DNA from: Streptomyces filamentosus
GTDB taxonomy: Bacteria; Actinomycetota; Actinomycetes; Streptomycetales; Streptomycetaceae
NCBI RefSeq assembly: GCF_014654895.1
Contig: NZ_BNBE01000004.1
Coordinates: 558,001-622,000 of the forward strand
Length of the DNA stretch: 64,000 nucleotides
Direction: 5' to 3'
Shown: piece by piece, positions 23,609 to 31,251 of the stretch
Numbering within the stretch: the first letter of the stretch is position 1
Layout of the letters: each line of letters begins with the position of its first letter
Translations under genes and position numbers: made by a program
Notes under the pieces: model-generated
What the model was told of the DNA's origin: nothing
What the model saw: only the letters and a program-made list of their open reading frames with translations
The model's database searches: none

Positions 23609-25948
23609 ATGAACACGCACGCTGGTCAGCAGCCTCCGACGTCCCCGCCCTCCCCCGTCCCCGTCCCCGTCTCCGTCTCCGGTGCCTACGCCGACCGGCA
23701 GCTGGCACGGGCCTTCACGACCGCCCTCGCGCACCCCGATCCGGAGACCCGGCAGCGGGCCCAGGAGCGGATGCGCGGCTGGCGGGAGGTGCTGGCGGGA
23801 ATGGCCTCCGGCACGCTGCGGATCGGTTCCCGCACACCGGTGGAGGGGCTGCCCGCGTGGGTGACGCCCCAGGTCCTGCACGGCGGTTTCGCCACCGGCG
23901 CGGCACGGGCCGGCGGTCCGCTCCGGGAGCACGAGACGGAGGCCGCGCGCCGCGCCGGGGTGCCCGCCGAACGGGCGGCGCTCTTCGCACACCACCTGAC
24001 CGAGCCGGGGCTCGCCGCCCTGTGGGAGCTGCTCGACTCGGGACGGTACGAGGTGACGGTCCCGGAGGAGGCGGCGCTGCTGACGGTGGCCTGGCTGGTC
24101 CGGGCCGGCGAGCCGGAAGCCGCGCTCGAACTCGTCGGCGCGCTCCGGCCGTTCGCGGACCGACTGGGCTTCCTGCCGCGTCCGGCGGACCGGCCCGCGC
24201 CGGCGGCCGGCGCGGTCCACCGCCGTACGGTGGGGCAGGTGCGGGCCGCGCTGGCCGGGCGGGGTCCGAACGGCCGGGTGGAGGCGCAACGCGAGGCCCT
24301 CGCCGTGTGGCGGCCCTTCGCTGACGAACTGCTCGTCCACTGGCTGGAGTTCACCGGTCCCAAGGGGGTCGTGCGACCGGGCGCGGCGCCGGACGCCGGA
24401 TGGGTGGCGCGGGGCCGGGCACTGCTCGACCGGTACGAGCGGCTGGCCGCCGAGCACCCGCTGACCGGACGGCACCGGGACCCGAAGGGCAACGAGGGGA
24501 TCCTGCGCGGGGCGCTCGCCGAGCTGGTGGCCGGACGGGCGCTGGACGCGCGCCGCGCCGGGCTGGTGCGGGTGGCGGTCACGGGGATGGTGCGGAAGCG
24601 GGGGCTGCCCGGTTCCGAGCGGCACGCGGCCGTGCGGGACACGCAGGCCGCGCAGGCGGCCCTGCCCGCGCACCACGCGCTGGCGGCGGTGGTCGCCGAC
24701 CGGCTCGGCGGGCTGCCGCAGGAGAGCGGGACGGTCGAGGTGGCGCCCTTCACGGAGCCGGTGACGGCGGCCGAGGCGCGGCGCGGAGGGCTTCCCGAGG
24801 GAGCAGAGGTGCCGCCGTCGCTGCGGCGGCTGGTCGGGTCGGCGCGCAGCGCGCCGCTCGGCGAGCTGGTCGCGACCGGGGTCGTCCCGTCCGCGGAGGC
24901 GATGGCGGAGCTGGTGCCCCAGCTGGTCGCGGCCGAACACGCCGCGGTCCACCGGGACCCGGGACTGCGGGAGCTGATGGCGGCGAACTACCGGGCGTTC
25001 CGCGACCGGCGGTCGCTGCTGCTGGTCGACCTCGCGCGCCAGGTGCGGCCGGAGGAGCTGCCGTGGGTGCGGGCCGTGGCCCGGCACGCGGCCGGGAACG
25101 ACAGGACCCGGGCCGCGGCGCGGGCGGCGGCGCGGACCCTGGCGGAGACGGCGGTGGAGCACTTCCCCGGCACCCTGCTCCCCAACCCGCTCGTACGCGA
25201 ACTCGGCTCCCTGGCACGGGTGTCGGATCTCGGCGCGCCGCTGGTGGAGGAGCTGGCGGCGGACATCTTCATGGGCCGGTTCAGCCCCAAGTTCCTCGCG
25301 TCGGCGGGGATCGCGGCCGAACTGCTGGGCGGGGGCTCGCTGTACGAGCGGTACTACGGCGTCGACTACGCGGCGGTGCGGGAGCTGGCCGAGACGGGAC
25401 GGAGCACGCGGCGGGGCGCGGCGGACGGGGCGCTCTCGGAGTTCGCCCGGCTGTGCCGCACGCGGGCGGGCCGGGGCCCGGGATACGACTCCGTCGCCGG
25501 GAACGGCATGGTGATCGAGCAGGCGCAGATCCTCACCACGCACAACCTGGCCGTGCTGGTGCGGGAGTTCGGGGTCGTGCCCGGCGGCGGCTGGGCGGCG
25601 GCGGCCCGGCGCGCCTTCGGCACGGTGCACCGGACGACGGAGCGGGCGGGGCGGAGCCCGTACCCCCTGACGGGGCTGAAGGACGCGGCGTACGCGTGGC
25701 GGCAGATGGTCTTCCACTTGTCGCTGTGCGGCGAGGAGGAGCGGGCGGAGGTGCTGAAGTGGCTGCCGGGCGAGGCGGCACGGCGCCCGCTGGTCGCGTC
25801 CCGGCTTGCGCCCGCGCTGCTGGGCCTGCGGCACGTCGCCGGGGGCGGGACGTTCGACGCGGAGGGCACCGCCCGCGCGGGCCGGGCGCGGCGGCTGACC
25901 GGCTGGACGGACGTGGGGCACTGGATGCGGCTCGATCCCTGGAAGTGA
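23609..25948 (+). CDS. Large protein of unknown family linked to tRNA-like RNA
   Basis: 779 residues, family not recognised. A Pro/Ser/Val-rich N-terminal 25 residues is followed by helix-rich sequence throughout, e.g. YADRQLARAFTTALAHPDPE, PEEAALLTVAWLVRAGEPEA and NDRTRAAARAAARTLAETAV, which resembles alpha-helical repeat scaffolds. The most distinctive part is near 540-640: MGRFSPKFLASAGIAAELLG, YERYYGVDYAAVREL and GNGMVIEQAQILTTHNLAVL. No vWA MIDAS motif (DxSxS), nuclease motif or membrane helix is seen, so it is not an obvious Ro60/TROVE protein. The ATG at 23609 has no Shine-Dalgarno sequence; instead the tRNA-like acceptor stem ends 5 nt before it. The arrangement suggests the RNA is its leader, ligand or both. 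Confidence 0.82.
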   Translation: MNTHAGQQPPTSPPSPVPVPVSVSGAYADRQLARAFTTALAHPDPETRQRAQERMRGWREVLAGMASGTLRIGSRTPVEGLPAWVTPQVLHGGFATGAARAGGPLREHETEAARRAGVPAERAALFAHHLTEPGLAALWELLDSGRYEVTVPEEAALLTVAWLVRAGEPEAALELVGALRPFADRLGFLPRPADRPAPAAGAVHRRTVGQVRAALAGRGPNGRVEAQREALAVWRPFADELLVHWLEFTGPKGVVRPGAAPDAGWVARGRALLDRYERLAAEHPLTGRHRDPKGNEGILRGALAELVAGRALDARRAGLVRVAVTGMVRKRGLPGSERHAAVRDTQAAQAALPAHHALAAVVADRLGGLPQESGTVEVAPFTEPVTAAEARRGGLPEGAEVPPSLRRLVGSARSAPLGELVATGVVPSAEAMAELVPQLVAAEHAAVHRDPGLRELMAANYRAFRDRRSLLLVDLARQVRPEELPWVRAVARHAAGNDRTRAAARAAARTLAETAVEHFPGTLLPNPLVRELGSLARVSDLGAPLVEELAADIFMGRFSPKFLASAGIAAELLGGGSLYERYYGVDYAAVRELAETGRSTRRGAADGALSEFARLCRTRAGRGPGYDSVAGNGMVIEQAQILTTHNLAVLVREFGVVPGGGWAAAARRAFGTVHRTTERAGRSPYPLTGLKDAAYAWRQMVFHLSLCGEEERAEVLKWLPGEAARRPLVASRLAPALLGLRHVAGGGTFDAEGTARAGRARRLTGWTDVGHWMRLDPWK

Positions 25949-26061
25949 GGGTGGGGTCGTGGTGATGGTGGTGGTGGGGTGGTGGTGGTGATGGCGCGGC
26001 CGTGCCCCGGCGTCCGGGTGGGACGCCGGGGTGCGGTCGTGGGGGGGGTGACTCCGCCTGG

Positions 26062-26204
26062 ATCCGTGATCCGTCTGGATCCGACATCCGGTATCCGGTA
26101 TCCGATATCCACGATCTTTGATCCGGGATCCTTTATCCAGGATCCCGGATCCGTTATCCGGGCTCCATGATCCGGGATCCGGGATCCGTGACCTCTGATC
26201 CGGG
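26062..26204. repeat. Heptanucleotide array ATCCNNN
   Basis: From 26079 to 26204 there are 18 consecutive 7-nt units in perfect phase, 15 beginning exactly ATCC, with the other three bases varying. Two further units lie at 26062 and 26069 before a 3-nt phase shift. The array fills the convergent gap and ends exactly at the protease stop codon (26205). Just before it, 25949-26000 is a GGTGGTGATGG-type low-complexity run. Confidence 0.9.
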
Positions 26205-27425
26205 TTACGGAACGAGGCGGAGGAGGCGGTTCGGGGAGCCGCTGCCGGGCGAGGTCACCTTGTTCGGGGTGGCGGCGTTCACCAGGGCGGTGGAGACCTG
26301 GGCGGGGGTGGCGGTGGGGTGGCCGGCGAGGTAGACGGCCGCCGCGCCGGCGACGTGCGGGGTGGCCATGGAGGTGCCGGAGATGGTGTTGGTGGCTGTG
26401 TCGCCGGTGTTCCAGCCCGCGGTGATGGAGACGCCGGGGGCGAAGAGGTCGAGGACGGCGCCGTAGTTGGACCAGCTCGCCTTCGCGTCGGTGTTGCTCG
26501 TGGCGCCGACGGTGAGGGCCTCGGTGACGCGGGCGGGCGAGGAGTTGCGGGCGTTCACGCCGGAGTTGCCGGCGGCGACCGCGTAGGTGACGCCGTCGGC
26601 GATCGAGCGCTTGACGGCGTTGTCGAGGGTGGTGGAGGCGCCGCCGCCGAGGGAGAGGTTGGCGACGGCGGGGGCTCCGGCGGCGTGGTGGGCGGTCACC
26701 CAGTCGATGCCGGCGACGACGCCCGCGGTGGTGCCGGAGCCGTTGTCGTCGAGGACGCGGACGGCGACGACCTTGGCGGCCTTGGCGACGCCGTAGGTGG
26801 AGCCGGCGATGGTGGTGGCGACGTGGGTGCCGTGGCCGTTGCCGTCCTGGGCGATGGTGTCGCCGTCGACGGCGTCGTAGCCGTTGACGGCCCGGCCCCC
26901 GAGCTCGGCGTGGCTGACGCGGACGCCGGTGTCGATGACGTAAGCGGTGACTCCGGTGCCCGCGCTGTCGGGGTACGTGTAGGTGCCGGAGAGCGGCAGG
27001 TCGGCCTGGTCGATGCGGTCGAGGCCCCAGGGGGCGTTCTGCTGGGTGGCCTCGGCGCGGACGACCTGGTTCTGCTCGACGGTGGCGACGGCCGGGTCGG
27101 CGGCGAGGCGGCGGGCGGCCGCGGCGTCGAGGGTGACGGTGTAGCCGTCGAGCGCGGCGCCGAAAGTCTTGCCGACCTTGCCGCCGTAACCGGCTATGAG
27201 TCCGCGGCCCTCGGCGGAGCCGGCGGTGAAGCCGGCGTCCTTCCTGAGGGTGACCAGATAGCTGCCGGGGACGGCGTCGGGCGAGCCGGCCGCGAGGACG
27301 ACGCCCTCGGCGGGGGCGGGGGCGGCCTGCGCGGGGGCCACGGCGAGGCCGGTGGCGAGGGCGGCGACGGTGGCGGCGGAGGCGATCAGCGTCCGGCGGG
27401 CGGTGCGGTTCTGCGGGAGTGCCAT
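26205..27425 (-). CDS. Secreted subtilisin-like (S8) serine protease
   Basis: 406 residues, pre-pro-enzyme. A signal peptide covers about 1-34 (ASAATVAALATGLAVAPAQA), an I9-type inhibitor propeptide about 52-125 (PGSYLVTLRKDAGF), and the protease the rest. The catalytic triad is Asp165 (YVIDTGVR), His198 (GNGHGTHVA) and Ser352 (SGTSMATPH), with the oxyanion Asn in AAGNSGVN. The domain is aqualysin/proteinase K-like in length and has no extra C-terminal module. The ATG at 27425 gives a proper signal peptide and has GAGGAGGAACCCC-type purines upstream. Exported, it should degrade extracellular protein. Confidence 0.95.
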   Translation of the reverse strand: MALPQNRTARRTLIASAATVAALATGLAVAPAQAAPAPAEGVVLAAGSPDAVPGSYLVTLRKDAGFTAGSAEGRGLIAGYGGKVGKTFGAALDGYTVTLDAAAARRLAADPAVATVEQNQVVRAEATQQNAPWGLDRIDQADLPLSGTYTYPDSAGTGVTAYVIDTGVRVSHAELGGRAVNGYDAVDGDTIAQDGNGHGTHVATTIAGSTYGVAKAAKVVAVRVLDDNGSGTTAGVVAGIDWVTAHHAAGAPAVANLSLGGGASTTLDNAVKRSIADGVTYAVAAGNSGVNARNSSPARVTEALTVGATSNTDAKASWSNYGAVLDLFAPGVSITAGWNTGDTATNTISGTSMATPHVAGAAAVYLAGHPTATPAQVSTALVNAATPNKVTSPGSGSPNRLLRLVP

Positions 27426-27821
27426 GGTGAGGGGTTCCTCCTCTTGGCGGCGCGCCCGGTGTCGGGCGGGCACGGTACGTGGGGGTCGCGTGCGGTCGCA
27501 CGCACCGCCGGGGAGGGGGTCCTCCGTTCGGCGTGAGCAGAAGCCTGTTGCCCACCGGCCGTACGGATCAAGGAAGTTGAATCGTTGTCATGCATCCGAC
27601 ATACAGGAGACACGGAGACTCCCCCGATCCCCTCCCGAACCCTCGCGAACCGCCCCTCCCCCGCCACCGTCACGATCCGGCCGCCACCCCCGAGGACCGG
27701 CCACCGAAAGGCGGGAAGGAGCCGGACGGGGAGGCGGAACGGGGACGGGCGAGGGGCGGGACGGGGAGGTGGGACGGGGGCGGGCGCGAGTCCGGCGGCC
27801 GGGTTTTGCCATGATCGGGGG
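27426..27821. other. 396-nt divergent region between S8 protease and unknown gene
   Basis: No gene supported. An AT-richer island at about 27562-27605 (TACGGATCAAGGAAGTTGAA onward) is the best place for the protease promoter. The remainder is GGGAC/GGCGG-rich. A good Shine-Dalgarno sequence is lacking before 27822. Confidence 0.5.
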
Positions 27822-28433
27822 ATGCGAAGGAAGACCGCGCCCGAGACCGGCGCCCCCGCCCTGTCCCCCTACCAGGAGGGTCTGCGGGCGCGCCTCCTGG
27901 CCGCCCCGGTCGTCCCGGCGCCGGAGCCGTGGCGGAACGTGTTCGGCGGCCGCGCAGCCGTCGGCGGGCTCACGGGCATCGGCTTCGGCACGGACTCCGG
28001 CACCGGCCACGACCTGGTGACGGTCGTCTCCGGCGCCGGGTACGGCGTCTTCGACGCGGTGACGGGCGAGCGGATCGCGCGGGACCGCGACCCGGAGGAC
28101 GACGGGCCCGACGGCACGGCCGACCTCTCGTGTCCCGGGATCGGCCCGCTCGCCGGGCGACGGGTGCGGATCGCGGGGCTGTTCGGCGGCGGGGCGCACA
28201 GCACGAGCGGCGACGGCTGGACCGTGGACGTCGAGGCTCCCGACTGGCCGAACCACCGGGTCCTGCTCTCGTCCAACGGCGGCGACTGGCACCGGCCGCC
28301 GCACACCGAGGGCTGGTGGCACGTCTTCCACTCCACCTGGTCGACGCTGCGCGCCGCCGGCTTCTCCCCTTCCGGGCGGACCCTCGCGGTCGCGACGAGC
28401 AGCGACCTCACCCTGTGGACGCGCGACGCCTGA
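27822..28433 (+). CDS. Unknown protein with beta-propeller-like C-terminus
   Basis: 203 residues; family not recognised. After PWRNVFGGRAAVGGLTGIGF come strand-rich segments (GHDLVTVVSGAGYGVFDAVT, RRVRIAGLFGGGAHSTSGDG, NHRVLLSSNGGDWHRPP). The C-terminal FSPSGRTLAVATSSDLTLWT looks like one WD-repeat blade (GRTLAVATSSDLTLW), though too short for a propeller. No signal peptide or membrane helix. The start is ATG 27822; an ATG 11 nt upstream is out of frame. It converges with the MFS gene, with 36 nt between stops. Confidence 0.75.
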   Translation: MRRKTAPETGAPALSPYQEGLRARLLAAPVVPAPEPWRNVFGGRAAVGGLTGIGFGTDSGTGHDLVTVVSGAGYGVFDAVTGERIARDRDPEDDGPDGTADLSCPGIGPLAGRRVRIAGLFGGGAHSTSGDGWTVDVEAPDWPNHRVLLSSNGGDWHRPPHTEGWWHVFHSTWSTLRAAGFSPSGRTLAVATSSDLTLWTRDA

Positions 28434-28469
28434 CGCAGGGTGCCAGGGCCGGCCCGATCCGCCGCGCGG

Positions 28470-29720
28470 TCAGCTCGCCGCTTCCACGGCGACGTGGGGC
28501 CGCGGCCGGGTCCGCATGCCCCAGCGGGCGAGAGACGGGCCGACGGCGCCCAGCGCCGCGAAGAACAGCGCCAGCAGCAGCCAGCCCGCCGTGCCGAGGC
28601 CGAGCACCACCGTGGTGAGGATCGCGGGGGCGAGGGCCTGGCCCGCGCTGAAGCCGAGTCCGAGGACGCCCTGGTACTGGCCCTGGGCGTGGTCGGGGGC
28701 GAGGCCGAAGCCCAGGGCGAAGCACGCCGAGGACTCCCAGACCTCTCCCAGGCTGTGGACGAAGATCGCCGCCAGGACCAGTCCCGCCGCCGCCCAGACG
28801 GGGGCGTACGCCGCCAGCGCCATCATCGGGCAGCTGACGAGGAAGAGCAGCCCCGCGGTGCGGAACGCCCTGCCGCCGTCGTACGGGGTCTCGATGCGGG
28901 AGCCGATCCTCGTCTGCATCAGGACGCAGAAGGCGGAGTTGACCGCGAACAGCGCGGCCACCGTCCAGCGCGGCGATTCGGTGTGCTCGGAGATCCAGAT
29001 GGGCAGGAGCAGGGAGACCACCGGGTACTGCAGTCCCATGGCTCCGTAGAGGGCGGTGAACACCAGGAACGGGCGGTCCGCGAAGGCGATCCAGCGCCGC
29101 TGCCGGGGAGGCGCCGCCAGCACCGGGTAGCGGGGCAGCAGGAGCAGGAGCGCCGCGCACAGGGCGAAGCTCGCCGCGTTGCCGAGGATCAGCGCGACGT
29201 AGGCGCCGCGGGTGTCCGCGGCCAGCGCCAGCCCTGCGCCCAGCGTCCCCAGGACGACGCCCAGGTTGACGAAGGTGCGCAGCTTCGCCCGGAACACGGC
29301 CGGGCGCTCGCCCCCGACCCGGACCACCAGCGCTCCCCACGCCGCCCCGCCGACCGCCGCGGCGATCTGGTCGACCGTGGCGATGACCGTGAGCGCGGTC
29401 CAGCTCTCGACGAGGACGAGGGACGCCATCGACGCCGCCTGGACCACGAGGGCCAGCATCATGATCACGCGGGCGCCGCGCCGGTCGGCGAGATGGCCCC
29501 CGGGGATCCCCGCGCACAGGCCGATCAGTCCGGCGATGGTGAGCGCGGCGCCGACCTGTGCCGCGGGCAGGCCCACGACCAGGGTGAAGTAGAGCGCCGA
29601 CGCCGCGTTGAACAGACCGTTGCCGACCCGGTTGACGAAACTGGCGGCGACCAGCACGCGCTCCGGCCCGTTGTTCCCCGCCATCCGGCCTATTCGGCCC
29701 GCCACCCCGTCTTTGATCAT
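28470..29720 (-). CDS. MFS transporter
   Basis: 416 residues with about 12 hydrophobic helices. The family loop between helices 2 and 3 is GHLADRRGARVIMM, close to the GxLaDRxGrr signature. It probably exports a small molecule by proton antiport; the substrate is unknown. The central polar loop (PPRQRRWIAFADRPFL) separates two six-helix halves. The ATG at 29720 begins MIKDGVAGRIGRMAG; a second ATG 12 codons on is also possible. It is the last gene of a leftward set with RidA, 67 nt apart. Confidence 0.88.
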   Translation of the reverse strand: MIKDGVAGRIGRMAGNNGPERVLVAASFVNRVGNGLFNAASALYFTLVVGLPAAQVGAALTIAGLIGLCAGIPGGHLADRRGARVIMMLALVVQAASMASLVLVESWTALTVIATVDQIAAAVGGAAWGALVVRVGGERPAVFRAKLRTFVNLGVVLGTLGAGLALAADTRGAYVALILGNAASFALCAALLLLLPRYPVLAAPPRQRRWIAFADRPFLVFTALYGAMGLQYPVVSLLLPIWISEHTESPRWTVAALFAVNSAFCVLMQTRIGSRIETPYDGGRAFRTAGLLFLVSCPMMALAAYAPVWAAAGLVLAAIFVHSLGEVWESSACFALGFGLAPDHAQGQYQGVLGLGFSAGQALAPAILTTVVLGLGTAGWLLLALFFAALGAVGPSLARWGMRTRPRPHVAVEAAS

Positions 29721-29787
29721 GGCCGCAGGCTAACAGCGCCGCGGAACCCGCCAGAGGGGGGCTAGGAGGGCCGCGGCGCCGGTGCCC

Positions 29788-30192
29788 TCAGAGGACGGCG
29801 GCGACCGCCTCGACCTCCACGAGCTGGTCGGGGTAGCCGAGCACGGTGACGCCCATCAGGGTGCTCGGCACGTCGTGCTCGCCGAAGGCGTCCCGGACGA
29901 CCTGCCAGGCGGCCACCAGGTCGGACCGGGAGGTCGTCGCGACGAGCACGCGGGTGCTGATGACGTCCTCGATCCCGGCCCCCGCGTCCTCCAGGGCCGT
30001 CCGCAGGTTCGCGACGCAGGCCGCCGCCTGTCCGGCGACGTCCCCGGCGGCCACGGTGGCGCCGTCGGCGTCGAGCGGACAGGAACCGGCGAGGAAGATC
30101 AGCCGGGCTTCGGCCGGCGCGGTCGCCGCGTACGCGTACTCGGCGACGTCGGACAGGGAGGCGGAACGGATGAGGCGGACGGCGCTGGGCAC
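29788..30192 (-). CDS. RidA family (YjgF/YER057c/UK114) protein
   Basis: 134 residues, one RidA domain. The family hydrolyses reactive enamine/imine intermediates from PLP enzymes such as threonine dehydratase. Features: LIFLAGSCPLDADG (GxxP loop), ACVANLRTALEDAGAGIEDV (helix with the conserved N-L and EDAG) and STLMGVTVLGYPDQLVEVEA near the C-terminus. The position that in active RidA carries the catalytic Arg (motif R(x)2V) has STRVLVATTSR, which retains an Arg. The start is GTG 30192. Soluble cytoplasmic protein. Confidence 0.88.
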   Translation of the reverse strand: MPSAVRLIRSASLSDVAEYAYAATAPAEARLIFLAGSCPLDADGATVAAGDVAGQAAACVANLRTALEDAGAGIEDVISTRVLVATTSRSDLVAAWQVVRDAFGEHDVPSTLMGVTVLGYPDQLVEVEAVAAVL

Positions 30193-30294
30193 GGGGATCG
30201 GTCCTCTCGGCGGCCCCGGTCGGGGGCACGGTCACGGTCACGTCCCCCCGGACCCGGCTCCGGCCGACGGCTCGCATGCCACGGCCGGCGACCT

Positions 30295-30380
30295 CGGGGA
30301 GAACCGGAGAAACCGAAAGAGCCCGGAGAAACTCCGGGAAGTCCGGGGAGAACGCGGAGACCCGGGAAGCCCCGGGGACA
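30295..30380. repeat. Degenerate purine-rich repeats, about 10-nt spacing
   Basis: Successive CCGGAGAA/CCGGGAA motifs at spacings of 8-11 nt (starts near 30304, 30313, 30323, 30334, 30343, 30354, 30362, 30372). It fills most of the 198-nt gap between the RidA gene and the end of the next leftward gene. A decayed tandem array; no hairpin dominates. Confidence 0.55.
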
Positions 30381-30390
30381 CCTCACCCTC

Positions 30391-31170
30391 TCAGGCTTCG
30401 CCCGGCGTCTCGACCGCATTTCCGGCGTTCCGGGGCCCGCGCCCGTACCGCACGGGGCCGAGGCCGTCGGGCAGGAGGCGCAGCGCCTCCGCGACGGCCT
30501 CGCGTGCCGTGCCGAAGACCGCGCCCCGCTCCGACATCAGCTCCGCCGCCCGGAAGCCGTCGTCGGCGCACCACAGGACCGGCCCCACGACGTCCATGTA
30601 CGGACGGGTGGCGGAGGAGAAGCGCAGCGCCCAATGGCTGGTGAAGGGGTAGAGCTCACTCAACTCCGTTACGGCCCCGGCCGCTTCGACCAGTTCGCGG
30701 TACGCGTGCGCCCAGGGGGTGGCCAGTTCGGCGGCTTCCGTGCGCAGGGCCTGCCACTCGTACGCGACCATGCGCGCGGGGTCGGGCCGGTCCAGTTCGA
30801 GGCGGCCGGTGGGGCGGACGAAGGGGGCGGCGGCGTGGACGTCCTCCGGCGGCTCCCCGTCGTGCCACGCGCGCACCGCCCGGGCGACCTCGGCCAGGTC
30901 GTCCGTCTCGCCGCGGAGCACGGGCAGTTCCGTGAGCCGTTCGTCGGCGGAGGCCGACCACATCCGTTCGTACTTCCACGCGGAGATGCGGAGCGGCTCC
31001 CGGTGGGGCAGCACGCTCCTGACGGACGCGGAGTAGAGCGGTTCGGCGGCCGGCGAGGTCAGCGGTACGCCGTCGAGGGCGCCGGCCGCGACGGCCCGGA
31101 GAGCGGCGGCGAGGCTTCCGGCGGCGGCGATCTCGGGGTACAGGGTGGCGGGTTCGGGTGGCTGGGGCAT
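30391..31170 (-). CDS. Unknown protein, possibly DUF6193-like
   Basis: 259 residues, soluble. Resembles in feel the actinobacterial DUF6193 family: SVLPHREPLRISAWKYERMW, a segment ETDDLAEVARAVRAWHDGE, the ATPWAHAYRELVEAAGAVTE helix and a final TRPYMDVVGPVLWCADDGFR plus REAVAEALRLLPDGLGP. That assignment is from memory of family style, not alignment. No catalytic motif, signal peptide or membrane helix is seen. The start is ATG 31170. The ribosome binding site is weak. It lies 81 nt downstream of the MFS stop on the same strand and may be cotranscribed with it. Confidence 0.7.
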   Translation of the reverse strand: MPQPPEPATLYPEIAAAGSLAAALRAVAAGALDGVPLTSPAAEPLYSASVRSVLPHREPLRISAWKYERMWSASADERLTELPVLRGETDDLAEVARAVRAWHDGEPPEDVHAAAPFVRPTGRLELDRPDPARMVAYEWQALRTEAAELATPWAHAYRELVEAAGAVTELSELYPFTSHWALRFSSATRPYMDVVGPVLWCADDGFRAAELMSERGAVFGTAREAVAEALRLLPDGLGPVRYGRGPRNAGNAVETPGEA

Positions 31171-31251
31171 GCCGGGGATTCTGCCCCGGTCCCTCCCCTT
31201 CCTCTCGCCCCGGCCCGGCCCGGTCGGATGCCTGATGCCGGGCGCGGGGGT

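Noticed and set aside
26062..26204. CRISPR array
   Set aside because: Units are 7 nt with 3 variable bases; no 20-40 nt repeats or spacers and no cas genes.
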